Below, piece after piece: positions 43,316-54,974 of a DNA stretch of 64,000 bases. Position 1 is the first letter of the stretch. The number at the start of each line of letters is the position of its first letter. The stretch lies in assembly GCA_029582165.1 (NCBI GenBank), contig CM055871.1, forward strand, positions 4,719,501-4,783,500, given 5' to 3'. The position numbers were made by a program, and so were the translations under genes. A model generated the notes under the pieces. It made no database searches. It was not told where the DNA came from and saw only the letters and a program-made list of their open reading frames with translations. This DNA comes from Portulaca oleracea. Lineage: Eukaryota > Streptophyta > Magnoliopsida > Caryophyllales > Portulacaceae.

Positions 43316-45683
43316 AGTAAGCAAGGGGTCATGAAAGAGATGGGATTTCCAAAGTCATGGATTGAGCTTATAAAAAGATGTGTGGAATCGGTCACGTATT
43401 CTTTTCTCGTGAATGGGGAACAGGTCGGTTATATTTTTCCCGAGAGTGGCCTACGGCAAGGAGATCCACTGTCTCCCTACCTTTTTCTTCTGATTACGGA
43501 AGGATTGAATGCTTTGATCAGTAGAAAGGTAGGCCTTGGAGAGATTACAGGTGTTAGAATTTGCAGAAACGCTAGCTCCTCCCCTAACTCACTTGCTGTT
43601 TGCCGATGACAGTGTTTTTTTTCTCAGAGCAACGGAGCAGGAAGTGGTTGCGTTGCAGCACGTGTTAACACAATATGAGAAGATCTCAGGTCAACATATT
43701 AATTTTGAAAAATCTGAAATCTATTTCAGCGGCAATGTGAGGGATGCAGTGAAACGAAGTTTGTTGGAAAAGCTAGAGATGAAGGAGATGTCGCCCCAGA
43801 AGCGATATTTGGGTCAGCCGATTATCATTGGGCGATTGAAGAAGGCTGTCTTTGAGGAAGTGAAACGAAAAATATGGGCTCGGACTAGTGGGTGGAAGGA
43901 AAAAAAGATGTCGCAAGCTGGAAGAGAAACTATTATTAAATCGGTGCTTCAGGCTATCCTAACATATGCTATGAGTATTTTTAAACTCCCGGAAGCAGTG
44001 ACTGAGGAGTTTAGGAAATGCATTAGTAGATTCTGGTGGTCCGGGGACACTGATAAAAAGAGGTCTTCATTGGTTAAGTTGGGAGAAGATGTGTTAGATG
44101 AAGGACAAAGGAGGCATGGGTTTTGAGATCTATGATTTTTTAATGTCGCCATGCTTGCAAAACAGGTGTGGAGATTGCATACAAATCTGCAAAGTCTTGC
44201 TGCTTCGGTCTTACGCGCCTGCTATTTCCCGAGAGGTAATATTCTTAATGCAAAACTTGGGTATTGTCCCAGTTATGTCTGGCGTAGTATGATGGAAGGA
44301 AGAGATCTATTGGTAAAAGGGGTAGGATGGATAGTTGGAAATGGGGAAAACATCAAAATTTGGGGAGATAAATGGGTGGAGGTGGATGGGACATATTTCA
44401 TTGGTCACCCAACTCCAGAACAGTCAAATTGGACAGTCGCTAAACTTTTTAGTGAAGAGGGAGGATATAGATGGAATGTGGACCTTGTGAAACATCTCTT
44501 TGATGGGGCCACTGCAAAAGCCATTCTATCAATCCCACTGTTAAGTAGGGGGAGGGCTGATGAAGTGAGATGGGTGCATACAATAAATGGCGAATATACA
44601 GTGAAGAGCGGATATCGCCTAGCTGCTTCAATAAAAGAGGGTTCCTCCTCAAGTGGAGGTGATTCGACAGTATGGAAGCGGCTGTGGGGGATTCAAGTGC
44701 ATCCGAGAATCAAAAATTTTTTGTGGCGATTTGCAAAAGAGATCTTGCCTACAAAGGTCAATCTTCTCAAGCGTAGATGTGTAGACTCGGCTGTGTGTGA
44801 CATCTGTAAGGAAAATTTGGAATCCCAAAAACATGTCTTCTTTGATTGTCCATGGGTTGAGGAGTTTGGAATTGCATCGGAGTTGAGGGGGTTGTTGATA
44901 TTAGGGGGCACATCTGGTTTGGACTGGCTTTTAAATATGTGTGCGGCGATGAAGGAGGAGGAAGTTGGCTTAGTGGGGTACGGTTTGTGGAGTATCTGGT
45001 GGGGGCGGAATGATTTTGTTAGACTCAATAGAGGAGTGGATGGGGGTGCAGCAGCGGAGAGAGCGGCACGGTGCTATGGTGAGTTCCTGCAGACAAAAGA
45101 AACTGATGAGTCCCAATTGTCAGGCCAAGGACAAAATCAATGGAGGGGTGTAGAGAATAGAGTAAAAATCAACTGTGATGCCGCGATGGACAAGAAGAAT
45201 GGGGTGGTGGCCATGGGGTGTGTCGCTCGGGCGGCAAATGGTGACTTTCTGTGGGTAGGGGGACGAACTGTAGAGGCTAGTTGGGATCCAGAGCTTGCTG
45301 AACTCCAAGCTATCTTGTTTGCCATGGAGATGAATGAGAAGAAAGGTCAGGGCATGTGTGTTGTGGAGAGTGATGCTTGGGCTGTGATACAGAAAATTTC
45401 AACCGGAAAGTATGTCAGAAGTAAGTTTGTGACGAGCTACGAGGAGGTGGAGTGGAGACAGTCCTGCAGTCGGGTGAAGCAAATTGTTTGGGTGAGTCGG
45501 CAATGGAATGAAGCAACACATACAGTAGCTAAATATTGCTTGAACAATAGGTTGAGTGAATTTTGGGATAATCCTCCATATTTCATTCTTGATGTTTTGT
45601 TTGAGGACTTTGTTCTTTTGAATTAGTGAATTGTTGAGATGTTTGTTTTCAAAAAAAGAAAAAAAAAAGTAAGCAAGGGGTCA
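43316..45683 (+). mobile_element. young 5'-truncated LINE with perfect 16-bp target duplication
   Basis: AGTAAGCAAGGGGTCA occurs at 43316-43331 and again at 45668-45683. Between them is a plus-strand LINE ending in an A-rich tail (about 45646-45667). The insertion is 2.3 kb and starts inside the RT domain. The perfect duplication and mostly open frame show that it is recent. Confidence 0.95.
43331..45626 (+). pseudogene. LINE ORF2 C-terminal two-thirds (RT, zinc knuckle, RNase H)
   Basis: It starts at MKEMGFPKSWIELI. The RT blocks SGLRQGDPLSPYLFLL and the catalytic HLLFADDSVFF follow, then QKRYLGQPIIIG and SQAGRETIIKSV. A frame change lies near 43560-43600 and another at about 44100-44150. 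The last frame (44151-45626, 491 residues) runs through WIVGNGENIKIWGDKW, the zf-RVT knuckle (CDICKENLESQKHVFFDC) and an RNase H-like domain with INCDAA, PELAELQA and VESDAW carrying the acidic residues. Lacking the endonuclease and RT start, it cannot move by itself. Confidence 0.93.
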
Positions 45684-46380
45684 ATTGTAGTTCGCGATCA
45701 TGATAAGATCTTCCTTTCTACCCGTTCGGGCCATTATTGAATCAAAAAATGTCAAAGTCGTAAAGATAATGATATATGTCTTGAAACAAAATGATTAATA
45801 ACCATCTTGAATTGTCTAAATTTATATATGTGTGATTTTAAATAATATCTTTTTAAATAACTACACATATTTATCAATTACTAGTGCAAAACATTCATTT
45901 GATGTCTTGAAAAATATTAATAACGATATAACATCACGTCAATCATAATAGATAATGCACATTTTAACAAAATCTCATATTCAAGAAAAAAATATAAATA
46001 AATAATATATTTTATATAATTTATAAGGGGTGAAAACCCTCAAATTAAAACATATATTTGAAGAATTTAAATATGCGTAAATATAAATTTTGAGCAATTT
46101 CAATGAAATTTAAGATCGTTAATAATCATCTTGATTCAAAACACTTGTCATTTTCGAATTTATAATGCACAATCTTGATTTCAAACTTCAAATTCCATCC
46201 TCAATGGTAAAAAATGAAGACTTCACTACCCATCAAATTTATTATTTTTATTTACATTCACATACCTAATTTAAAATCCGTTCAAAAGAACATGTAAAAA
46301 TTAGTTTTTGCTAACACCGTGTTTAATTGTTCATTCGTTTGTTTAATCACAAAAGCAAAAAAAATACCAACATAACGCTA
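45684..46380. other. AT-rich gap
   Basis: Nothing recognised between the LINE and the tRNA gene. Confidence 0.5.
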
Positions 46381-46452
46381 AGAGCCCAACCGGGTTCGAA
46401 CCGGTGACCTCTTGATCTGCAGTCAAATGCTCTACCACTGAGCTATGGACCC
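46381..46452 (-). tRNA. tRNA-Cys (GCA)
   Basis: A 72-base cloverleaf on the minus strand. It starts GGGTCCATAGCTCAGTGG (acceptor and D-arm), has anticodon GCA at 46418-46420 within CTGCAGA, a T-arm with GGTTCGAACC, and ends TGGGCTC plus discriminator T. Acceptor pairing is complete with two G-U pairs. Box A and box B promoter sequences are intact. No intron. It reads UGC and UGU codons. Confidence 0.95.
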
Positions 46453-46504
46453 TCACATGAAAATATTCGTCATCTAACTATATTATAAACATAATAAAAG
46501 TCTG

Positions 46505-47320
46505 GGAAATTGGAATCCTTTCAGTTTCTCTCTCTGCTTCTGCTCCCTTTTTTTCTCCACTCACCTCCCTCTCTCTCACACAAACACAGTGCCGTTTCTC
46601 CGCCGCTTCCACCGCCGGAAGATTCAACCACGCCTCCGCCGCCGGTGTGGCCGTATACTTTTTTCGTATTCTACACCTTTCAAATTTCAAGGTATGTCCC
46701 AAAGCTGAACTTGACACTTCAAATGCTGTGTTTTTTTTTAATTTTTTTCTAAAAATTAGTTTAGGTTTTTTTCTTTTTTTTCGATATTCGAAAATCTGTG
46801 TCCAATTCGTAATTAAAACCGTAATTCAAAACTCACATTTTGGTGAGCTCACTCGTGTTCTCTGACCTTGCATAATGTCCACAACTTCGAGACGTAGGAC
46901 GTTCTCTGGTTGATTTAATTAGGGCTATGGTGAAAAAGGCATGATTTGTTCTTCAAAATTCTGAATTTTAGCTTGTTTCTGCTGTCTTATTGATGAATTC
47001 ACTTGAATGCTTCGCTTTTGATTCTTTATAGGAACATGGAATAGAAATACTTGAGATTTCTACTGGAATTGATGTTGAAGAGCAGGCATATCAATAATTT
47101 TCTTGTTCGTTGGAAGTTGGAATTCTAGGTTGGTGGTGTGGTCCAATTTCAGTTACTCATTCAAGTTGTTGCTTGAATGCGGTAAGTGTCATTTTAATTT
47201 TACTCATATCTACCTACTTGTAGCTAGCTTGCAGTTTCAATTTAGGGTTTGTCCAATGTTAATTAAGTAACATCACTGACATCTAATTGTTATTGATGGT
47301 CTGCTTCCATGTTCAAGGCA
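46505..47320 (+). promoter_or_regulatory. probable spliced 5' untranslated region of the phosphopantetheinyl transferase gene
   Basis: A CT-rich leader (46505-46690) is followed by a good donor (TTCAAG then GTATGT). A second exon probably runs from about 47033 (after TTTATAG) to about 47175 (donor GTAAGT). It includes a short upstream frame of 18 codons that starts at about 47071. Splice sites are inferred by eye only. Confidence 0.45.
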
Positions 47321-47325
47321 GCTAT

Positions 47326-48844
47326 ATGAAAGCAATGAACGTGCGCTGCTTCAACAGCCATATATCCTTTTCGTCCAAGCCTCTACACCCTGTGCGGCTC
47401 CCATGTCCGAGGTACTCACTCCGTTCCATATTAATTGTCGTCTTTGGAAATTGTGCAGTCAAACCATGAGAATTTTGACCATAAATTTCTCAATATATGC
47501 AATGACTTGTCATATAAAATTACTATCATTAGATTCATAACGAAAAATATTGTTCTAAAGGTGCAATATTGCAATTTTAATAAAATATTATATAAGAAAT
47601 TATCAATCAAAGAGTGACCTTGGAGAACATGACAGTCAACAAAGTAACAACTAATATGGAATGGGGGGAGTATCTCTCTTTTACCTCCATCAGTCAGGGT
47701 CATTTGTGGTATGTAACCCCAAGTCAACAACTTTCTTTTCTGGTTGTGGCGAAATCTTTTCAGGGAAGCTCATTTGTGGTATGTAATTCCGGATGAAGTG
47801 AAGAATGCCTCACTGTTGGAGCGGTATTTGGAAATACTTTCTCCTTCGGAGAAACAAAGTGTGCTTAGCTTCAAGGATTATGAACTCAGAAAGAGAGCCA
47901 TCTTAACTCGGACCCTTGTTCGTACTACCATAGCTAGATGTATGTCTTTTCTTTCTCATCTTGGGTTGGCTGTTTATTTTGTGTTAATGGGATGATCAAT
48001 TCAGCTTCACTGTATGGGCTCTTTGAATTTCTTGAAATCAGGTGCCTTTAGCTTTTGATAACTGTAGAGTGTAATTCTTAATTGATAGAGTTCCATAATT
48101 CATTTTTGTTTGAATGCAGGGTATCTTAAACTTTTAATGCTGTGGGTGTAGAAATCTCTTTCTTGATTGGTTGATTCAGCTTTGAATACTGGCTTTGATG
48201 TTGATGTTGTATTTATGTTTACATCATAGCTTTCTGCTTTACATCTTATGCTACAGTACCTAATTCAGCTTTTTAGACGCTATCTAATTCATGCAATATG
48301 GAACTTAGAAGATAATTTTTGGAGATACTTTTTAATATTTGAATGTTTCTTTAGGATCGCTCCTTCCTTGAGTTGCTGCTACAGTGTAATATATAGTGTT
48401 TCGTGTAAAAAATCTGTTCTACATCACCAACATTTGAATCGTTGGCATTGTATTGTTCTGGAAGGAGTGTTGTGCCTTTTGAACAAATGCAAAGCTTCCA
48501 TTTTGAGAATGCTTTTTGGAATTTGAATTGTATAGAAGTCCTGCTTAAGCAATACCTGACTGCAGTCTTGATAAATAATGTGCGGTTATACGTCATAGTA
48601 TTTCCAGTATGGCCTCTTTGTCTTTATCAAGGTGCCGTATTAATATGAAACATCATTTTGATTTTGTGTAGTCCAATGAGGAGATGCTGAAGTGATTTTA
48701 TATGTTTCTTTAAAAAATATTTCATCAAAGACACTTACAGAACATACTCCTGTCTTGCTAGATCAGACTAATCCTTCTGTTGATCCAAGATCTCTAAACT
48801 TCAAGAAAAATTCATTTGGAAAACCTGAGGTTAGCTTCTCCTAA

Positions 48845-48883
<39 letters not shown>

Positions 48884-51800
48884 TTCCCTGCTCCGTGGAA
48901 GCTGTGCGGTTTTGCTCATTATTGTCTGTTATCATAGGTGGACAGACAGTGTGCAAGTGGAGAGACTCTACAACCTCTGCATTTCAATGTATCACACACC
49001 AATTCTTTGATTTGCTGTGGAATTTCAGCCCACTCTCCTGTGATACTCTTATCCTTCTCCATTGCAATATCTATGTTTATGTGACACATGGGGTAGCTGG
49101 CCTTGATTATGATTAATTGATTACCTTTGTTACACTTTTCTGCGATGTAGATTGGAATTGACGTGGAGGAAAAGACAAGAGTAATAAAGAATGATGTCAC
49201 ATCATTTGCTCGTCGCTTCTTCTGCCCACAGGAAGTTGAGCACTTGGTTAATATTCTAGACCCTGAAAAGAGACGGCAGGAGTTTATAAAATTATGGACA
49301 CTGAAGGTGAGGATTTTTATACAAGATATCCCTTCCTTGAATAGCATTGTATTTTTTATCATTGGTACCCTCCCTTCGCCCCCATGCCTACCACACACCC
49401 CCCCCCCCAAAAAAAAAAAAAAAAAGAATCTTTTTCTTCTCCGGAAGTGTTAAAGCTCATATCAAAAGTCTTCTTGCGTGCAACGATCCATAGCTAAAGG
49501 GAACAAGTTCCTGGGTCCTTAGTTCCTTATGTATTGTCTTTTGGTTTTATCTCCATTTTTTATATATATGCTTTGAATCGTAATTTTTGGTTTTATCTCC
49601 ATTTTCTTCTGATTCACTTAGGTATCACTTACAGGAATCATATGTAAAAGCATTGGGAAGGGGTTTTGTAGCTGCTCCATTTAACACCTTCAGGATTTCT
49701 TGTGGTGCTGCTTCTATCTCTGTGTCAAATGTTCCGTATGTTGAAGGCTCCAAGGTACTCTACAGAATTCTTTGCCTTAATCTTCTTTTGTGGTGATTCT
49801 TGTAAGAAACCAAGTATGTGAAACCTCAAATGGTGTTTCTTATTTGATGAATTGGCTCCATTAGAATGATATAAAAGTTTGCATGAGCAATGCCTTGACT
49901 AGATAATTTTAAAAGTTTTGAGTATACCATAATTTCACATTGGAACCTTCTCTGAAGTTGATCAGCTCAATTTTTTACTAACGATTTTCTCCTGTTTGAA
50001 GAGAGTTCTGTGGAATTTGTGGTGCAGTATGTTTTGCTGTGTTTGGCTTCATTTCCACGTGAATGTAGCTTGTGAGGCTATAGGTGTTATTTTCTCATTC
50101 TTTGATATCACTTGTCAATATATGTTTAATAAAAGAGCTTTCCAACATAACCGGGTCCCATTTTAGGACAAAGTCCCCATGCCCTCTTCTTTTTTTTTTG
50201 CCTAAACCAAGGCATGGCAGATACGTGTATGTATCCATGACCAACACCTGTACCTTAGTGCGAGCAACATAGCTCCTCAGTTGGAAATTTGAACTTCATT
50301 TTGAGACCAAAGAAAGTGTCAATATCTTGTAGTGAAGAGCGAGTCAAGCATCTGGTGATTTGTGAGTTTGTCGGACAATAGTGGCAAAGTTCAAGTAACA
50401 TTGATGCCCATCTAATATTATTTGACAAGTTTCCCAGAACTTAGGTTTTGTTATATTCAACCTCGAAGTTAGAGAGATGTTTTGTTTGTAATGAATTAAA
50501 CTTGCGGGAAACCTTTCACCAGGTATCTGAAATGGCTGAGTCAGTTAACGTTCTCAACAACAAGATGCAGTTTGCCCTCCTGGGCTTGGCTGATACTCAT
50601 TATGCTGCTATTTGCTTGGAGATGGATGCAGACTTCGAAGGTCAGACTTTTCTTTATTGTCTTCTGTAGATATTAATGAGGTCTTAGTCTAAACTTATAT
50701 AGAGGACTCGGCATGCATCTTATTCTTAGCTATGGGTCCTGTAGGGTCCTGTTTAGATCTAGTCGCTTTGGTTTAATTTTAATCATGTCATCTTTGCTAT
50801 GGCTGCTATAGGGTCATGTTTGGAACTATTCTGAAAAAAACTGAAACTGATACTCCGAAATCCTGCCCAGGCGGGGGTATGGACGGGTTGGATGTAATAG
50901 TCTTACCCTTGAATTTTGCAATTTAGAGAGACTGGTACCAATTGGCCCAAGATTTAGAAATCAGTCGCTAACTACTGCTCAATGGAAAAAGAAGCAGAGG
51001 AGGTTTAACGCAAAAAATTGCTCCGGGGTGCCATACATTCCCTAAAATTGACTATTTGGGGACCACATTATTTTTTTTTACTCTTTGGGGACCAGATTGT
51101 TGTCAAAACTTGCTGGTTGGGTATTTTCCGATCAAAATAGCCGGAATCAATAAAAAGACGTAAATACCCCTTGACTTATGATTGAAAAGTCCAGTTTGCC
51201 CCTTTTATTTGCCCGCTCAAATCTGTCTTGGTTTTCTTCTTCACTTTCACTCGTTCTTCTTCTTCACTACACTACTCCCATTCAGAAGGGATGCTCAAGA
51301 GACACTGTTCCCTGCGATGTTCTTCCTCAGTCAACAAGTTCTGCCTCAAGTCTAGCACCAGAAGGTTAGCACAGCCAACCATGGACTCTGGCAAGCTCCC
51401 ACTTAATGAGTTGGTAGACATATTCAACACCTTCAGTGACCTAGATTCCCCATTGAAGTTGGCAAAACACCAGAGAAATTATTAGCTGAAAGATCAAGAT
51501 TTTCAAGGCTTCTCATCTCTCCAATCCAATCAGGAACCTGACCCAACAAGGAATTTCCCCTCAGATTAAGATTCCCACAATAACTCAAGTTCAGCAATAA
51601 GATTGGCAGATACCCAGACAGTGCATTCTCACTAAAACCAATTGATCTCAACGAAGAGCACCCGCCGATGTCCTCCGGAACTGATCCAGTAAGCTGATTA
51701 TGGCTCAAATCAATGGTTCTCAAGTTGTGTAACCCATATACTCCTTTAGGAATTTCACCACTCAACCTGTTGTAAGACAGATCAAGTAGCCTCAGCCCAT

Positions 51801-53561
51801 CTAAGCCCCAAATCTCATAAGGCAAAGACCCAGAAAAGCGGTTAAATGACAAATTAAGAGCAGATATGGTAGCACAAGAACTCAAACTATCTAGGATCTG
51901 CCCAGAAAAGTTGTTACTACCCAAAATGATTGTTTACATTGACTGAACAGATCATTGGGTAACCCTCCGGAGAGCTTATTCTCACTCAAATAAAGAATTC
52001 TCAACTCTGGAAGACTAACATTCCAAGAGGATAAGCCCATCAAGATTGAAGCTCAGAAACACGTTTTGATCTGGGGTTGCATTGAACACCAAGCCAGTCA
52101 CATGGGGTATCATCGTCTTCATTCCAAGAGGATAATTTCCCAGTTGGGTCGTTAACATCAACCTTGAATACAATCAGCCCCAATACATCATCATTCAGAC
52201 CTACGTTGTCGGCACTCTCACAGATTAAAGCAAAACCCACAACAAGTAGAAGGATGAACAAAGCACCTAATTTCCTCATTCTTCAAACCAACTTGCAAGA
52301 ATTCAACGAAAGTAGGTGAAGAAAAACAACTTAGCTGTTGAAATATTTCATCTTTTGGTTAGCTTTAGTAGACCCATAATCTATTTTGGTCATTCTAGAA
52401 CATACCAATCTACAAAGGGCTATAAAACCAGAGTTTTGTTAAATGAGGTGGAAAAAAAGCCTAAAATACTTCAATGCCAATAAAGTGGCAAATGCAACCC
52501 CGGTAACCGTTTTGATTGAAGCTCTAAAGCTTCAGAGATTGGTGTTTGAAACCCTCAAAAAAGAGTGGGTAAGAATGCCCAGAAATAGGTGGTACAAATG
52601 AGTAAAAGAAAAACAAAACACAAAGGTGGAGCAAATTTAACAAAGAGTCTAGAGGAGGAAAAATTAAAGAAGGTTTCCATGAGAATTTATGTTTAAATGT
52701 CTGCAGAGCTACAAGATTGCCGATGGTGATTGCCAGAGAGAGAGAGGGGAAGAGACAGAAATGGGAGATAGAGTAACCAAGTGAGAAATTAACAAAAAAT
52801 TGCTCCGGTGGCATACATACCCTAAAAACATGGGTATTTTTGTCACTCCACCTACCTAAATCATTTTTGTGTTGACTCCGGCTGACTTCACCGGATTTTC
52901 ATAACTTTTGGTCGGAAAATACCCAACCAGCAAGTTTTGACAACAATCTGGTCCCCAAAGAGTACAAAAAAATAATGTGGTCCCCAAATAGTCAATTTCA
53001 GGAAATGTATGGCACCCCGGAGCAATTTTTTGGGTTTAACGTGGCATATTACTGTAGTCCATTACAATCTAGTTGGAAAGAATGTTATTTTTCAACTATC
53101 CGAGTATGGACAAATTGGAACTAGTCTAAAGTGTGTTTTCAATTTTATTTTTTTATGCGTCATATGATTTCAGTCTCTCCACAACCACCCATGTTTGTCG
53201 AGGTAAGGTTGCCTACTGCGAGATGTCCCTCTGCCCATACTGAAAGTAGTTGTTTTCGCCATCTTTTGTTGATCCAACATATTCTTCTTGAAAACACTCA
53301 TTATTGCTTCAAGAAAGTCTAAAGCCAAGAATCAAAGAGAATCTGCATTCAAATTGAAGTTGTTTTGCCCTTTGTCTCTCAGCTCTTTACCGCTGCTCAG
53401 AATTTACAGTTTTTGCAGAAAGCAAGCAATCTCCAATGCTGCTGAGAGTGTGGAAGACAATTCCATTGCAGGAAGATGTGTCCATGTTTGGGAGTCGATC
53501 TGTCTCCGTAGTTGGTGGTCTAGTGAAGCAACTAGAATCATTCAGCTACAACTATGTGTGA
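47326..53561 (+). CDS. 4'-phosphopantetheinyl transferase, probably organellar (8 coding exons)
   Basis: Exons: 47326-47411, 47764-47939, 48762-48829, 48938-49039, 49151-49306, 49635-49754, 50523-50640, 53419-53561. All introns are GT-AG; the exons join to 969 bases, 322 residues plus stop. The enzyme moves the 4'-phosphopantetheine arm of CoA to a serine of acyl carrier proteins. The ACPS-fold signature is split over exons 5 and 6: IGIDVEE (Mg-binding Asp148 and Glu150, approximately) and WTLK-ESYVKALGRGF. Earlier blocks are EAHLWYVIPDE, RTLVRTTIARY, NFKKNSFGKPE and LHFNVSHTNS; RVWKTIPL lies in exon 8. Residues 1-28, with Lys, Arg, Ser and no acidic residue, look like an organelle presequence, by comparison with the plant mitochondrial enzyme. 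Intron 1 holds a Stowaway MITE and intron 7 a Pack-MULE. Confidence 0.9.
47415..47670. mobile_element. Stowaway MITE, family 2, on the intron 1 splice donor
   Basis: Ends CTCACTCCGTTCC and GAATGGGGGGAG, flanked by TA. The left TA (47413-47414) supplies the T of the GT donor (47412-47413). It is closely related to the copy at 19806-20062. Confidence 0.93.
48852..48882. repeat. (CA)n microsatellite in intron 3
   Basis: About 15 CA units, 23 bp into intron 3 of the phosphopantetheinyl transferase gene. Confidence 0.95.
51011..53032. mobile_element. Pack-MULE carrying an LRR receptor kinase gene fragment, in intron 7
   Basis: Terminal inverted repeats of about 128 bp (51011-51139 and 52906-53032), starting CAAAAAATTGCTCCGGGGTG and matching at over 90 percent by eye. 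The perfect 9-bp target duplication GGTTTAACG lies at 51002-51010 and 53033-53041. No transposase is encoded. The interior is host gene sequence on the minus strand. Confidence 0.95.
51290..52279 (-). pseudogene. captured PXC2/IRK-type LRR receptor kinase ectodomain
   Basis: It begins at 52279 with a signal peptide (MRKLGALFILLLVVGFALIC), then the LRRNT cap: LNDDVLGLIVFKVDVNDP, LSSWNEDDDTPCDWLGVQC. After a deletion, LRRs continue: LPELRILYLSENKLSGGLP, then a frame (51433-51924) with about six repeats, and on to about 51290 in a further frame (LNMSTNSLSGSLPESMVG). The cap and WIGEMRSLENLDLSANNFSG block point to the PXC2/IRK group of plasma-membrane LRR kinases. There is no membrane span or kinase. 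Bases 52280-52790 may be the same gene's 5' leader. Frameshifts and an internal deletion make it non-functional. Confidence 0.85.
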
Positions 53562-53945
53562 TGATTTTTCTTTGCGGATGAGGAAAAGAAATACCGAAGA
53601 GATACCAGAAGATTGTCTTTGCTCCGGTCTTTTTATGTCTGCAGGGTTTTATGTGAAATATTAGATGGGACACTACTGATAAGTGATACTGATGTGAACG
53701 GGAAGTGACAAATTCTGCTAGTTGGGTGCCCATACTTTTCAGAAGCCGGCGAGGTTCTTTTTATTAAGTTCTACGAGCTATGTTGATCTTGTTTTTGTGT
53801 CAAATAATTTTCAGTCAGATAAATTTGAAATTTCCATTAATTTCCAGCTCATTTCCTTTTTATTTTGGAGAAGTTTTGATATTTTATTAAATATGATGAG
53901 GTGGCAAGTTTGTTTTAGTTTCATCGGGGGGGAGGGGGTTAGTAC

Positions 53946-54151
53946 CTAGTGTTCATGGTGCGGTTTGGTGTGGTGACGGTTTCACGAAGCGGTGCACCGG
54001 TCGAAACGGTTTTCCAAAATCATAAACTACCCGGTTTTTTTAAAACGGTGCACCGGATTTAACGGTGCGGTGTCACCGGTTAACCGGAACCGGCTTTATT
54101 TCTTTATTTCCATCAAAATTAAAAAATCAAGTTGGATTAAAATAATAAAAT

Positions 54152-54189
<38 letters not shown>

Positions 54190-54722
54190 AGATATTTTTT
54201 AAGAAAATATAGTCCAGTGGTAAGTGATAATATCTTTGAATAAAATGGTATGAGTCACTGTAATGTTTTTTAGTGGCAGTGGACGCCTTATTGATGCAGA
54301 GCAGACAATGCATGCTATCAAAAAGGAGATCCAAATTAGAGTGATAGTTTGTGCAAAAAGCAGGAGAAAATACAATAGCATTTTGAATGTAGTTTGCTCT
54401 CAAGTTGTTTAGGCCTGGGGTAATTTCCCCTCCCTGCTGATTGTACCCAAACTGGTTTTGTTGACTTGAATGTCATGTTTTTGCTGTTGCAAAAAATAAA
54501 TAAATAAATAAATATTATTTATTTATATTTATATTTATATTAACGGTGCGGTTCCGGTTCCCGCCGGTTTGAAAATTACAAACCGGAACCGCCGCGTTTA
54601 ACATCCGGTTTACCCGGATCGGTGCACCGGAAAAATGAAGTGGTTCGGTGTTGCCTGTTTCCAATTTTTTTTGGCCGGTTTACGGTTTGGTGAAGCGGTT
54701 CTAGTTTTTTTGAACAGCCCTA
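53946..54722. mobile_element. hAT-type MITE, 777 bp
   Basis: Ends CTAGTGTTCATGG and TGAACAGCCCTA; perfect 8-bp target duplication GTTAGTAC (53938-53945 and 54723-54730). Interior is rich in GGTGCACCGG and AACCGGxxCCGG motifs. An (AT)n tract lies at 54155-54184. Confidence 0.9.
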
Positions 54723-54730
54723 GTTAGTAC

Positions 54731-54968
54731 TTAACCATACACTGTATTTGTCACCATGAATGAAAATGGTAACAAGATTTTGGCTAAACATTTCTCTCTC
54801 TACCTCTCCGTACCTCTCTACCTATCTTTGTCTCTAAATTCTTTGCCCAGAATTCTCACCAAATCTGTCCTTCCTTCTTCTCTTCTCAATCTTTCCATTT
54901 TAGAAAGGAAATCATTTACCCTGTATCATGCCGGTTGTGCTGAAAATTTACAACTGGGGGACAATAGT
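54731..54968. other. short gap
   Basis: Nothing recognised. Confidence 0.5.
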
Positions 54969-54974
54969 TTTAGA

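Noticed and set aside
49040..49150. Possible U12-type (AT-AC) intron because TTATCCTTCT lies near the donor
   Set aside because: A GT donor at 49040 joins exon 4 to exon 5 in frame and gives the expected SP-IGIDVEE junction, so an ordinary GT-AG intron is sufficient.
54137..54403. Frames over the (AT)n tract of a hAT MITE
   Set aside because: Tyr/Ile repeats come from the microsatellite.
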